A stretch of DNA of 64,000 nt from Nocardia brasiliensis (GCF_011801125.1 NZ_CP046171.1:7502001-7566000); one strand, 5' to 3'. Positions 42,742 through 50,800 are shown, numbered from the stretch's first letter. The notes: generated by a model not told the origin, from the sequence alone. A program made the numbers and translations.

Positions 42742-43413
42742 ATGACCGAAAGTCCCCTCGCCCACGCCACCCACGTCCGCGACGACCTCACCATCGACCA
42801 GAAGCTCGCCCTCAAAACCGCCGCGACCCGACTGCAACGCGACTTCGACACCCTCTTCAGCGTCGAAACCATCGAACGATTCCTGCACTCCTCCTACGAC
42901 CAATTCGCAGGCCGCGCAACAGTCATCAACTTCCTGCCACTACTGGCCGAACGCTTCGCCCGCCAACGCCTCAACGCCCTGGCCAAAGTCGAAGGCAAAG
43001 CCCACACCGGCAAACCCACCGTGCTGTTCCTGTGCACCCACAACGCCGGACGCTCCCAAATGGCACTCGGCTTCTTCACCCACCTCGCAGGCGATAAAGC
43101 CGTCGCCTGGTCCGGCGGCAGCGAACCCGGCGACGAAATCAACCCTGCCGCAGTCGAAGCCATGCGCGAGGTCGGTATCGACATCACCGGCGAGTTCCCC
43201 AAACCCTGGACCGAAGAGATCCTGCAAGCCGCCGACGTCATCATCACCATGGGCTGCGGCGACGCCTGCCCGCTCTACCCCGGCCGCCGCTACGAAGAGT
43301 GGGCCCTGGACGACCCCGCCGGCCAGGACGTCGCCGCGATCCGACCGATCCGCGAAGAAATCGAAACTCGCGTCCGGCATCTGCTCGCCGAACTCGATAT
43401 CCCGACCGCCTGA
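42742..43413 (+). CDS. arsC: Arsenate reductase with N-terminal helical domain
   Basis: A 223-residue protein. Residues 1-90 form a helical bundle (LKTAATRLQRDFDTLFSVETIERFLHSSYDQF) found ahead of ArsC in actinobacteria and thought to mediate dimerisation. Residues 91-223 are the reductase: phosphate loop CTHNAGRSQ and redox motif MGCGDACPLYPG. It reduces arsenate to arsenite, probably using mycothiol or thioredoxin, feeding Acr3. ATG 42742 is 15 nt after the previous stop. The third arsC copy follows. Confidence 0.9.
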   Translation: MTESPLAHATHVRDDLTIDQKLALKTAATRLQRDFDTLFSVETIERFLHSSYDQFAGRATVINFLPLLAERFARQRLNALAKVEGKAHTGKPTVLFLCTHNAGRSQMALGFFTHLAGDKAVAWSGGSEPGDEINPAAVEAMREVGIDITGEFPKPWTEEILQAADVIITMGCGDACPLYPGRRYEEWALDDPAGQDVAAIRPIREEIETRVRHLLAELDIPTA

Positions 43414-43434
43414 TTTCGAAAGGTGTTGTCTTCT

Positions 43435-43713
43435 ATGGCTTCCAAGCCAACAGTTCTGTTCGTCTGCGTGCACAACGCCGGACGTTCCCAGATGGCCGCC
43501 GGATTCCTCGCTCACCTCGCCGGTGGCGCCATCGAGGTCCGCTCCGCGGGCAGTGCACCCGCAGACACCATCAACTCCGCCGCCGTCGAAGCCATGGCCG
43601 AACTCGGCATCGACATCTCCGACCAATCCCCGAAGATCCTCACCTACGACACCGTCGAAGCCTCCGACGTCGTGATCACCATGGGCTGTGGCGACACCTG
43701 CCCCGTTTTCCCG
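43435..43713 (+). pseudogene. Truncated arsenate reductase
   Basis: 93 codons of a single-domain ArsC (CVHNAGRSQ; SAGSAPADTINSAAVEAM; VVITMGCGDTCPVFP). Homology stops exactly after FP, where intact enzymes continue with G-R/K-R-Y-x-x-W and the C-terminal helix. The frame runs on through unrelated sequence. Active-site residues remain, but loss of the last 40 residues should prevent folding. It ends at a recombination junction with toxin-like sequence. Confidence 0.8.
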
Positions 43714-43714
43714 A

Positions 43715-44086
43715 CAGTCCCGGCGGAAAGGCGGCCGGGGCGGAGTCGAGGAGAACAAGCCTCCAAGTACCAAGCCAGACAAGCCCCCCAGGCTCCCCGA
43801 TGTCGAGGATCCGAAGAAGTTCGATCCGAACTCGCTATACGGGAAGAACTCCGACGATGTAGCCAAGGGGATCCCACCGGATTGGACATCGCGCCCAAGC
43901 AAGACTGGTGGTGGAACCGTGTACAACGACCCCAACAACAAGGGGAGGCAAATTCGGATAATGCCCGGATACACTCAGGGCAACAGGCCAGACCCGCTCA
44001 CACATGGTCCTTACGCCGAAGTAAGCCAAAATGGCAGCACAACAAAGGTTCCGCTCGAAGGCAACCCAACCTTGGAGAAAAAGTGA
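43715..44086 (+). pseudogene. Orphan polymorphic-toxin C-terminal domain
   Basis: About 123 codons without a credible start of their own. A basic, Pro/Lys linker (KPPSTKPDKPPRLPDVEDPKK) leads into a compact domain: DPNSLYGKNSDD, GGGTVYNDPNNKGRQIRIMPG, LTHGPYAEVSQNG, VPLEGNPTL. The N-K-G-R-Q-I-R-I-M-P-G...H-G-P-Y...G-N-P-T-L pattern is typical of toxin tips from RHS- or WXG-type polymorphic toxins. The upstream delivery part is missing; it abuts a truncated arsC. Base composition is lower in G+C than the neighbours. It overlaps the next gene by GTGA, as toxin and immunity genes often do. Confidence 0.65.
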
Positions 44087-44415
44087 CGAACCGATCGGCT
44101 GCGGCCGAGTGGCTGATGACCGAAGCACACGAGCACCTCGCGACAGACTACCTCGGCGTCTATCAACTGCTGTGGCTGCTGCGAGGGTCCGACTTCGATC
44201 TCAGTGACGACGACGCGATCGACATATCTCGCAAGATCGCAGGCGAATTGATCGCGAGCGGGCAAGCAAAACTTGTCCTTTTACGATGGCCCACAGACGA
44301 ATTGCTATCGGAACAATGCGACGAGCACGAATTGAACGACGACTCCGTCTTCGACATAGAGAACAGCAGCGGCGACAACTACCTCGCGCTGGCTCCCACA
44401 ACACCGTGGTCCTGA
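44083..44415 (+). CDS. Presumed immunity protein to the orphan toxin
   Basis: A 110-residue acidic protein (NRSAAAEWLMTEAHEHLA, YQLLWLLRGSDFDLSDDDAIDISRKIA, VLLRWPTDE, DENSSGDNYLAL-like end). GTG 44083 overlaps the toxin-fragment stop. Size, acidity and position are those of immunity proteins in polymorphic-toxin loci. The stop codon is immediately followed by an IS3-type element. No family recognised. Confidence 0.6.
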   Translation: MTNRSAAAEWLMTEAHEHLATDYLGVYQLLWLLRGSDFDLSDDDAIDISRKIAGELIASGQAKLVLLRWPTDELLSEQCDEHELNDDSVFDIENSSGDNYLALAPTTPWS

Positions 44416-44472
44416 CTATGAATCGCCCCGGGTTTGGTGCTCACCTTCTTTCTTGGGAAGGATGGGCAGATC

Positions 44473-44784
44473 ATGCCTGCCAAGTACGACGAAGCGATCA
44501 AGGCCAAGGCGATCCGGCTGGTCGCCGATCACCGCGACGATTACGACAGTGAGTGGGCCGCGATCTCGGCGGTCTCGGCCCGGCTGGGCATGACCGCGGA
44601 GACGCTGCGTAAATGGATTCGGCAGGCCGCGGTCGACACCGGCGAGGTCGAGGGTGTCTCGACCGAGGCCGCCCGGGCGATCCGGGAGCGGGATCGTAAG
44701 ATCGCCGAGTTGGAGCAGACGATCGAAATCCTCAAGGCCGCAACGAGTTTCTTCGCGCGGGAGAGCGACCCGCGACACCGGTGA
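44473..44784 (+). CDS. IS3-family transposase OrfA
   Basis: A 103-residue protein: helix-turn-helix (YDEAIKAKAIRLVADHRDD; LGMTAETLRKWIRQA) and a leucine-zipper region (RERDRKIAELEQTIEILKAA) ending FFARESDPRHR. It binds the terminal repeats and pairs with OrfB, normally through programmed frameshifting. ATG 44473 is used. Confidence 0.88.
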   Translation: MPAKYDEAIKAKAIRLVADHRDDYDSEWAAISAVSARLGMTAETLRKWIRQAAVDTGEVEGVSTEAARAIRERDRKIAELEQTIEILKAATSFFARESDPRHR

Positions 44785-45733
44785 TCTGCGCGTTCATCGC
44801 CGAGCATCGGGCTCGGTTCGGGGTCGCTCCGATCTGTCGTGCGCTGTCCGCGCACGGCTGCAAGATCGCCCCGAGAACCTTCCACGCCTGGGCGAAACGG
44901 GCACCGTCGAAACGGGCCCTGTGGGACACCACGGTCACCGAAATCCTGGCCGGCTACTACGAGCCCGACGAGCAGGGCAGGCGGGCACCGGAATCGCTGT
45001 ACGGGGCCGAGAAGATGTGGGCGCACCTGCAACGTCAGAAGATCCCCGTCGCCCGCTGCACCGTCGAACGGCTCATGCGGGCCAACAAGGCGTGGTGCGG
45101 CGCAAGAAGATCCGCACGACCGAACCGGACCCGGCGGCCTCGCGCGCACCGGATCTTGTTGATCGCCACTTCCGGGTGCCGGCACCGAACCTGCTGCTGG
45201 TCGCCGATTTCACCTACGTGCGCCTGGTCACGGGCATGTTCGTGTACACGGCGTTCGTGATCGACGCCTACGCCGGGCGGATCCTGGGCTGGGAATGTTC
45301 GACCAGCAAGCAGGCCGCGTTCGTCAACTCCGCGATCCGCCAAGCCGCTGCGGTCCGTCGAAGACAGGGACACCCTTTGGTGGGCAACACGATTCATCAT
45401 TCGGACGCCGGGTCGCAATACACCTCGGTGCGGCTCGGGGAGACGCTGCTGCTCTCGGGCATGGTTCCCTCGATCGGCTCGGTGGGTGACGCATACGATA
45501 ATGCGTTGGCCGAGACCACAATTGGGCTTTACAAGACCGAAGCGATCCGTGACGACTCACCGTTCCGGCGTGGCCCGCTGCACCGGCTCGCCGATGTCGA
45601 ACTGCTCACCGCCGACTGGGTGCGCTGGTTCAACGACTCCCGACTCATGCACCGACTCGGCCGCAAACCACCGGCCGACTACGAAGCCGACTACTATGCC
45701 AACCTGGCCCAGCAACCGGCTGGAGACAGATAA
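44781..45733 (+). pseudogene. IS3-family transposase OrfB, frameshifted
   Basis: The frame from 44781 encodes the N-terminal HTH_21-like part (FIAEHRARFGVAPICRAL, YGAEKMWAHLQRQ, CTVERLMRANK) and then shifts near 45090. The second frame supplies KKIRTTEP and the rve/DDE core: VADFTYV (first Asp), HHSDAGSQY (second Asp), NALAETTIGLYK (Glu). All catalytic residues survive but not in one frame, so the element probably cannot transpose unless a sibling helps. Confidence 0.85.
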
Positions 45734-45773
45734 ACCAGTGTGCATCAAAGCCGGGGGGATTCATAATGACTGT

Positions 45774-45802
45774 GGGGCCTCTTCCTTTCGGGAGGAGGCC
45801 CC
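45774..45802 (+). terminator. Hairpin terminator right of the IS element
   Basis: GGGGCCTCTTCC pairs with GGAGGAGGCCCC (one G-U pair) around a TTTCG-type loop, followed by TGCTCTTT. It may have been the terminator of the toxin-immunity transcript before the IS inserted. Confidence 0.75.
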
Positions 45803-45967
45803 TGCTCTTTCGTCTGCGAGTATGGTCCCTGTGGGCTCCCGTGTGAACGGGAGGTGCCGTTGCAGAGCCGAAGGGGACCACTCACGCTCTGGCGGTCTAA
45901 GTCCCGCCGCATCCCGGTACGCCTGGTCAACGGAGCCGGTTCATTCTCTATGCCAGGAGTGAACTGC

Positions 45968-46138
45968 GTGTCCGTTTTGTCGATGATGCTGGCAGCCCCA
46001 ACTGTTGTGATGAGCCTTCGAGTGGCGCGAGATTGGATGTACCTCCGCGCCGCCGACAAGGCGTTGAAGAGTCATGGAGTCGATGGAGTAGAAGCAATGG
46101 CTGGATACGTACGTGCGCTGAAGACAGGGCGCAGCTGA
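45968..46138 (+). CDS. Small protein of unknown function
   Basis: A 56-residue protein starting at GTG 45968, preceded by AGGAG at 8-nt spacing. The first half is hydrophobic (VSVLSMMLAAPTVVMSLRVA) and may be a single membrane helix; the second is helical and charged (YLRAADKALKSHGVDGVEAMAGYVRAL). No family recognised. It stands alone between the IS terminator and the tRNA. Confidence 0.4.
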   Translation: MSVLSMMLAAPTVVMSLRVARDWMYLRAADKALKSHGVDGVEAMAGYVRALKTGRS

Positions 46139-46277
46139 CGATCCCGTTGTAACTCCCGGGCCTAGCGGATGGAGCGTAGGCGTCCGCCACCCCACAGTCC
46201 ATGCAGCGTTAGGCTCTCGCTACTGGGCCGGCCAACCTGTCGGCGGCCCAGTCGCGGAGTCCGAGGAGATCCTCAGC

Positions 46278-46301
46278 TGAAAATCCGGAGTAAATCCGGA
46301 G
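46278..46301. repeat. Right copy of the 24-bp direct repeat
   Basis: TGAAAA followed by TCCGGAGTAAATCCGGAG; one base differs from the copy at 33600-33623. It lies 96 nt before tRNA-Gly. Confidence 0.7.
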
Positions 46302-46344
46302 TTGGGTCTCTACCAGGCCCGTTCCAAAGCAACCGAGAAGGGAG

Positions 46345-46373
46345 TTGACCGAGGTAGTGGCTGGTCTGATAGG
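46345..46373 (+). promoter_or_regulatory. Probable tRNA-Gly promoter
   Basis: TTGACC (46345-46350) and GATAGG (46368-46373) are separated by 17 bp, ending 23 nt before the mature tRNA. The -35 is near consensus. Confidence 0.5.
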
Positions 46374-46396
46374 GTTACGGACGCGCTCACGCGCAC

Positions 46397-46470
46397 GCCG
46401 ATGTAGTTCAATGGTAGAACTTCTGCTTCCCAAGCAGACAGCGCGGGTTCGATTCCCGTCATCGGCTCCA
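46397..46470 (+). tRNA. tRNA-Gly (anticodon CCC)
   Basis: GCCGATG pairs with CATCGGC as the acceptor stem; D-arm GTTCAATGGTAGAAC, anticodon arm TTCTGC-TTCCCAA-GCAGA with CCC, and T-arm CGGGTTCGATTCCCG are intact. CCA is encoded. Its 3' half is a typical target for tyrosine integrases, and foreign-looking genes start directly to the right. Confidence 0.95.
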
Positions 46471-46661
46471 CGAAACACCCGCTCTGACCAGCGGGCTCGG
46501 CCTAGGTAGCGATGCGAGGCGCACGGGCACTCCCGTCAAACCTCCCGTCAATCACTCTCAGTTCGAAACGGTGCCCAAACCGCCTCGATACCAGGGTAAT
46601 CGGTCCGAGATCGCCGCTCCGTTCATGCGACACCCACCCTCGTCGCACCACGGAGCCATCC

Positions 46662-47597
46662 ATGATCAGACCAGATCCGCACACCGCCACGCCGATCACC
46701 GACCCCGCCAGGCAGCGCTGGGATCAGCTGCACCGCAACGCCGTCGGCGCGCTGACCGAAGCCGCGAGCTTCGCACCCGTCCCCGGCGAGCGAATCGACT
46801 TCGCCGAGTTCCTCGCCGCGGTCCTCACCGCCGTCGCCACCAACCTCGGCAGCGTTGACCGCCTGGTTGCCGGGCACGCCTGCTCGCCGGGGACCACGCA
46901 CCTGCGCGCTCTCGCCCGCGGCGAGTCCGAGCTGCTCTCACCTCGCGCCGACGAGCTGGAATGGCTTGCCCCGCACCGCACCACGGCGCTGGTGGTGCCG
47001 CTCAACATCCCTGGCATCATCGAGGCCGCCTACGAGCGCGAGCGCTACGAGCCCACCCCCGAGCAGCGCCAGCTCCTGCTCCAGGATCGGGCCGAGAAGC
47101 TCGGGGTGAGCATCGAGGACCTGTTGCGCCGCGAGGACGGCGAGCCGATCGAGAACCGCTGGGTCCGGGTGATCGCCGAGTCCGACACCTTCGAGGCGCA
47201 GCGTGACGCGGCGTGGCAGCACTACGACCGAGAACCGGCCGCAGGCGAGACCGAGGACGAGCTGTGCGCCGCCCAGGACCGCGCCGAACGCGAGGTGTCG
47301 GCGCGCTGGGAACGCCGCTACCAGCGCTACGCCGCCGCGTTCGCCGCGCACGCCACGGTCGAAGCCCGGCGGCTGGGGCTGGCGGTGCCGGTCACCGTGG
47401 AGACGATGACCGTGCCCGAGCTCGCCCACATAGCAGCGCCGAACCCCGAGCGCCGCGACGGGGACGCCATCGTCTGCCACCTGTGGGAGTACGCCCGCGC
47501 AATCACACCAACAGCGCTGCTCACCGGCGACGAGACGCCTAATCTGGACCCGACCGTCGAACCGGCCGACGCACAGACATGGGGGAACTGCTCATGA
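46662..47597 (+). CDS. Unknown protein, first gene after the tRNA
   Basis: A 311-residue acidic, helical protein with no recognisable motif. Segments include FAEFLAAVLTAVATNLGSVDRLVAG, ALVVPLNIPGIIEAAYERERYEP, LGVSIEDLLRREDGEP and AAAFAAHATVEARRLGLAVPV. No signal peptide or membrane helix. ATG 46662 has GGAG upstream; the ORF extends earlier but lacks a ribosome site. It begins a cluster of six co-oriented genes. Its helical, Glu-rich character would suit a scaffold or conjugation-associated protein, but that is a guess. Confidence 0.65.
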   Translation: MIRPDPHTATPITDPARQRWDQLHRNAVGALTEAASFAPVPGERIDFAEFLAAVLTAVATNLGSVDRLVAGHACSPGTTHLRALARGESELLSPRADELEWLAPHRTTALVVPLNIPGIIEAAYERERYEPTPEQRQLLLQDRAEKLGVSIEDLLRREDGEPIENRWVRVIAESDTFEAQRDAAWQHYDREPAAGETEDELCAAQDRAEREVSARWERRYQRYAAAFAAHATVEARRLGLAVPVTVETMTVPELAHIAAPNPERRDGDAIVCHLWEYARAITPTALLTGDETPNLDPTVEPADAQTWGNCS

Positions 47598-47652
47598 TCG
47601 AACACAGCGAGCACACGGCACCGGAGCACGCGCCCGACCAGGAAGCGAGGGG

Positions 47653-47970
47653 ATGATGCACGAACACGCCAAGACAGGAAGCGGCGACATCCAGGACCGC
47701 ATCACCGCCTGTGAGCAGGCGTTCGCCGCGGCCGTCCGCGAGGTGACCGCCCTCGAGGCCGATGTGCACGACGACGCGCTGCCGACCGATCAGCAGCGCT
47801 GGGCACAGACCCAGGCATACGGCGCACGGTGCGAGGTCGCGCGGCGAGCTCACCAGCTGGAGCTCGACCTCGCCGACGGGCTCGAGGGCGACGATCTCGG
47901 CGCGGACATCGTCGGCGGCTACCGCGCGCGGCTGCACCAGATCTCGCAGTTCGCACGGGACTACTCATGA
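47653..47970 (+). CDS. Small helical protein of unknown function
   Basis: A 105-residue protein preceded by GAGGGG and starting at ATG 47653 (ATG 47656 also possible). It is almost wholly helical (DIQDRITACEQAFAAAVREVTALEADVH; EVARRAHQLELDLADGLEGDDL), perhaps a two-helix hairpin. Its stop overlaps the next start (ATGA), so translation is coupled. No family recognised. Confidence 0.6.
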   Translation: MMHEHAKTGSGDIQDRITACEQAFAAAVREVTALEADVHDDALPTDQQRWAQTQAYGARCEVARRAHQLELDLADGLEGDDLGADIVGGYRARLHQISQFARDYS

Positions 47971-48509
47971 CGGCGGAGCCCGCCCTGGCAACCGGGGGTC
48001 TGCGGGTCACGGTGAGCGGCAAGACCTATGGCGCCTGCCTGGACCCGAGCGCGACGGACCTCTACCGGGATCATCCGGAGATACCGGTGCCCGAGTTGCG
48101 GCAGAAGGGGTTCGGGTACCAGGCCGATTTCGGCGAGCTCAGCGGTGACGCGTTGGTGTTCCTGCTCGCCCACATCCATGCCATCGCCGGGCTGTTCACC
48201 GGCGGCGGCGCCGACGAGGACACCCACCGCGAAGGCTTGGCGGCACAACGCGACTGGGAGCGCCTGGCCGCACAATGCGAGCCGGTCCAGCACGGCTACT
48301 ACCTCGACGACTTCGGGCACGGCTGGCACCACGACGCCCGCGGCTGGATACGCGTTCGCATGCTGACCGGCAAACCCGACGATGAAGTCCGGCACTGGGT
48401 TCCGGACGGCTCGGACTATGCCCTGCCGTGGCTGAGCATCGCCGCGTACCTGCCGCTGGAATTCGTCGCCGCCGACCATCCCGACGAGACCTGGAGGAAG
48501 GTGTCGTGA
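47967..48509 (+). CDS. Unknown protein of the coupled gene cluster
   Basis: A 180-residue soluble protein (GLRVTVSGKTYGACLDPSATDLYRD; GYQADFGELSGDALVFLLAHIHAIAGLF; GYYLDDFGHGWHHDARGWIRVRM; YALPWLSIAAYLPLEFVAAD). The central HxHAIA and later GHGWHHD could be metal ligands but no known motif is formed. It overlaps both neighbours by 4 nt (ATGA and GTGA). Confidence 0.65.
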   Translation: MTAEPALATGGLRVTVSGKTYGACLDPSATDLYRDHPEIPVPELRQKGFGYQADFGELSGDALVFLLAHIHAIAGLFTGGGADEDTHREGLAAQRDWERLAAQCEPVQHGYYLDDFGHGWHHDARGWIRVRMLTGKPDDEVRHWVPDGSDYALPWLSIAAYLPLEFVAADHPDETWRKVS

Positions 48510-48796
48510 CCGATCAGCCCCGCCGCTCCGAGGACGCGATGATGCAAGAACACCAACCCCCGGCGGTGGTGAACATCGTCGATGTCTATCCCGACGCTGT
48601 GCAGCTACCGGCGGACCGAATCACCAAGGGCGCCTATCTCTTCGATGCCTTCGGTGACCGGCATGAGGTCACCGCCGTGCGCATCCTGAAACGAGGCAGT
48701 GTCAAGGTCACCCGCGCAGGTGGGGAGGTCGACGAGTTCTCCGCCAGAGAGTTGGTGACCTTCGTGCCGTGCCCTGGCAGCGCCGATGGCGCCTGA
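48506..48796 (+). CDS. Small unknown protein with a beta-rich domain
   Basis: A 96-residue protein starting at GTG 48506, with GGAGG upstream inside the preceding gene. Residues 22-90 look like one small beta-barrel (AVVNIVDVYPDAVQLPADRITKG; RHEVTAVRILKRGSVKVTRAGG; SARELVTFVP). Coupled by GTGA to the previous gene. Function unknown. Confidence 0.6.
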   Translation: MTDQPRRSEDAMMQEHQPPAVVNIVDVYPDAVQLPADRITKGAYLFDAFGDRHEVTAVRILKRGSVKVTRAGGEVDEFSARELVTFVPCPGSADGA

Positions 48797-48808
48797 GCGC
48801 TGGGTTCG

Positions 48809-49288
48809 ATGACCGAGCCGCCGAGGCCCGCAGTCTCCGCGCAGGAGCTGCGGGCCGACGCCCAGGCCCGCGGCTGGCCGGAGCTGGCCGGGCCGGACGC
48901 CGCCGTCGAGACGGCGCTGAGAAACAGGGCGGCCAAGATGGCGTGGCTGGAGGCGGTGGTCGCTCGCATCGCGCAGGCCGACGCCGCCGGGAACGCGAAT
49001 ATCCGCCCCAGCGCGGCGGCGGTCACGAAGCGGTTCCAGGAAGTGATCCTCAGCCAGACCCGTGCCGGAGAGTGGCTCGCGGCGCGTGAGCTGTCGCTCA
49101 ACACGTTGTTCGCCTACTGGACGCCGCAGTGGGTGCTCGATGATCTGATCGGCGAGCACGGAGTGTATTCGATTCAGCCCGAACTGGAGTGGCCCGCTAC
49201 CGATGGCACACCGAAACCGTCGGTAGGCAAGAGATTCGACGATCCACTCTTACCCGACAGCAGCACGCAGACAGGACAGGGGACCTGA
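48809..49288 (+). CDS. Unknown protein of the coupled gene cluster
   Basis: A 159-residue protein: helical N-terminal half (VSAQELRADAQARGW; AAKMAWLEAVVARIAQADAAGN; RFQEVILSQTRAGEWLAAREL) and an aromatic middle (NTLFAYWTPQWVLDDLIGEHGVYS). The C-terminal 35 residues are disordered. It starts 13 nt after the previous stop and its own stop overlaps the next ATG (TGATG). No family recognised. Confidence 0.6.
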   Translation: MTEPPRPAVSAQELRADAQARGWPELAGPDAAVETALRNRAAKMAWLEAVVARIAQADAAGNANIRPSAAAVTKRFQEVILSQTRAGEWLAARELSLNTLFAYWTPQWVLDDLIGEHGVYSIQPELEWPATDGTPKPSVGKRFDDPLLPDSSTQTGQGT

Positions 49289-49524
49289 TGCCCGAGATCA
49301 GCAACGACGCTCTCGACACCGCGGCCGATACCGCGGGTGTCTACATCACCGCAGCCGACGCGAACGGCGTGACCGTGTCGACCGCAGGGCTCGACGAACT
49401 CATCGAATTCTCCGCCGAGCTCGCCGCCCGTGCCGGTCTATCTGTCCGCGAGATTGTCGACGGCGTGCGGGGGTCCGACGACTCCGGCGACTACGTCTTC
49501 CCCGCGATCACGATCGGAAACTAG
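49288..49524 (+). CDS. Small protein ending the coupled gene cluster
   Basis: A 78-residue acidic protein (ALDTAADTAGVYITAADANGVTVSTAGLDELIEFSAELAARAG) with alternating strands and a helix, ending DDSGDYVFPAITIGN. Coupled by TGATG. It could be a small regulator or a partner of the 159-residue protein. Last gene before convergent DUF397/XRE genes. Confidence 0.55.
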   Translation: MPEISNDALDTAADTAGVYITAADANGVTVSTAGLDELIEFSAELAARAGLSVREIVDGVRGSDDSGDYVFPAITIGN

Positions 49525-49595
49525 CGGCCCGTACACTCCGACGTGGCGGCGGCCCCGCTCCGACGCACGATCGAAGCGGGGCCGCTGGCGTTCGG

Positions 49596-49802
49596 CTACG
49601 GTCGGTCGAACTCGCCGCTTTTCACGCCCGCAGTGAAGGAATCCCACTCTGCCGGGGTGAAGCGCAGCGTCGGTCCGGTGCGATTCTTGCTGTCACGGAC
49701 GCCGATGTGCCCGTTGTCCAGGTCTCCGACTTCCACGCAGTCGGCTTTGTCGCCGCTGTAACTACTGGTGCGCCAGTTGATGCCGGACTCATCGGTAGTC
49801 AC
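49596..49802 (-). CDS. DUF397 domain protein
   Basis: A 68-residue DUF397 protein (INWRTSSYSGDKADCVEVGD, GVRDSKNRTGPTLRFTPAEWDSFTAGVKSGEFD). Such proteins are found next to XRE/DUF5753 regulators throughout actinobacteria, as in the whiJ-type loci of Streptomyces, and probably act as their partners. ATG 49802 overlaps the XRE stop (ATGA). Confidence 0.9.
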   Translation of the reverse strand: MTTDESGINWRTSSYSGDKADCVEVGDLDNGHIGVRDSKNRTGPTLRFTPAEWDSFTAGVKSGEFDRP

Positions 49803-50680
49803 GCGGAAAACTCCTTCGCTACCTGCCGAAGCAGGCTCCTGCTTGTGCCCTCATCTAACGCGGCCTGCTGGACGACGTCGTGCACCTCATCGTACCGGCG
49901 CACATCATCGGTCTTTTCCAGGTACATACAGCCGATGAACGTCTCCAGGTAGACCACGGGCGGCCATACCGGCTCGCCTTTGGCATCCTTGCCGAACTCC
50001 ATGATCGCGAACTGTCCGATCGGATCGCCGACCGGTGCGCCTGCGGAGAACGGGAGCACTCGAACGGTGACGTTGGCCAGCTTGCCGACCTCGGCCAGGT
50101 GGCCCAGTTGGGCTTTCATGACGTCTGGGCCACCGACGTTGCTCCGTAGTGCGGCTTCGTGCAGAACCACATCCAAGGTGACTGGTTGATGCTTTCTGGT
50201 GACGATGGTCTGTCGTTTCAGTCGAAGTTCGAGCCGTCGTGCGTGCGCGTCGTCGCTGGCGGATGGGTTCACGGCGCGGATGAGGGCGCGGGCGTAGTCG
50301 GCGGTCTGGAGCAGTCCTGGCACCAGCGACGGTTGATACATCGTCAGCCCTCGCGCGGCGGTCTCGAATCCGACGTACACATCGAAGTTGGCTGGAATGA
50401 GGTCCCCGTAGGCATGCCACCAGCTTTTCTCTGCCGCCTGATGTAGCAGGCCGACCATGGCGGAGGTGGTGTCGTCCGCCATTTCGAGTACTTCGCAGAT
50501 CGCTTTGAGGTCACGCGCCTTCACGCGTGTGGCTTGGCCCTTCTCCAGCCGTTGCAGCACCGAGGTCGCTACCTCCGACGAGGCGGCCACCGACTCCTGG
50601 GTCAAGTTCAGTGCGTTTCGAGCATCTCGGAGATATTTGCCGAGCTGTCGTCTCGGTAGTGTCTGGCCGCTGTCGGACAT
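49799..50680 (-). CDS. XRE-family regulator with DUF5753 domain (WhiJ-like)
   Basis: A 293-residue protein: XRE helix-turn-helix at 12-75 (LGKYLRDARNALNLTQESVAASSEVATSVLQRLEKGQATRV) and a DUF5753 ligand or partner domain (TMYQPSLVPGLLQTADYARALI; LRLKRQTIVTR; DVVLHEAALRS; VRVLPFSAGA; VYLETFIGCMYLE). It likely binds the palindromes 20-120 nt upstream of its start and is antagonised by the DUF397 protein. Confidence 0.92.
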   Translation of the reverse strand: MSDSGQTLPRRQLGKYLRDARNALNLTQESVAASSEVATSVLQRLEKGQATRVKARDLKAICEVLEMADDTTSAMVGLLHQAAEKSWWHAYGDLIPANFDVYVGFETAARGLTMYQPSLVPGLLQTADYARALIRAVNPSASDDAHARRLELRLKRQTIVTRKHQPVTLDVVLHEAALRSNVGGPDVMKAQLGHLAEVGKLANVTVRVLPFSAGAPVGDPIGQFAIMEFGKDAKGEPVWPPVVYLETFIGCMYLEKTDDVRRYDEVHDVVQQAALDEGTSRSLLRQVAKEFSA

Positions 50681-50699
50681 GCTGCCCCTCTATGTCTGG

Positions 50700-50800
50700 C
50701 ACCCGTACTGGGTGATCTATCACCCGTACTGGGTGAGGAGGTCCGGTGAACTGGGAATCGTCCTGGACTTTTGCGCGGATTGAAACTGGGTTACCCAGTT
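50700..50800. promoter_or_regulatory. Three palindromic operators upstream of the XRE/DUF397 pair
   Basis: CACCC-GTACT-GGGTG occurs at 50700-50714 and 50721-50735, exactly 21 bp apart (two helical turns). A third, AACTGGGT-T-ACCCAGTT, lies at 50784-50800 and shares the ACCC/GGGT arms. They lie between the XRE gene and the plus-strand gene at 51055, so one regulator could control both directions. Confidence 0.65.

Larger units (their letters stand above)
44417..45765 (+). mobile_element. IS3-family insertion sequence
   Basis: A 1.35-kb element with imperfect terminal inverted repeats: left TATGAATCGCCCCGGGTTTG, right (reverse complement) TATGAATCCCCCCGGCTTTG. It has the two-ORF layout of IS3, orfA and a DDE orfB. 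The left end is 2 nt from the immunity gene stop. I could not find a convincing 3-4 bp target duplication. Confidence 0.85.

Noticed and set aside
43423..44415. 330-codon ORF joining arsC and the immunity gene
   Set aside because: The middle third is read in the wrong frame; the toxin-like protein is in the next frame, so this is not one gene.
44413..45770. TGAC flanking the IS3 element as a target duplication
   Set aside because: The copies are not equally adjacent to the ends, so they cannot be a simple duplication.
46209..46478. Minus-strand 89-codon ORF
   Set aside because: It is antisense to tRNA-Gly and its promoter.
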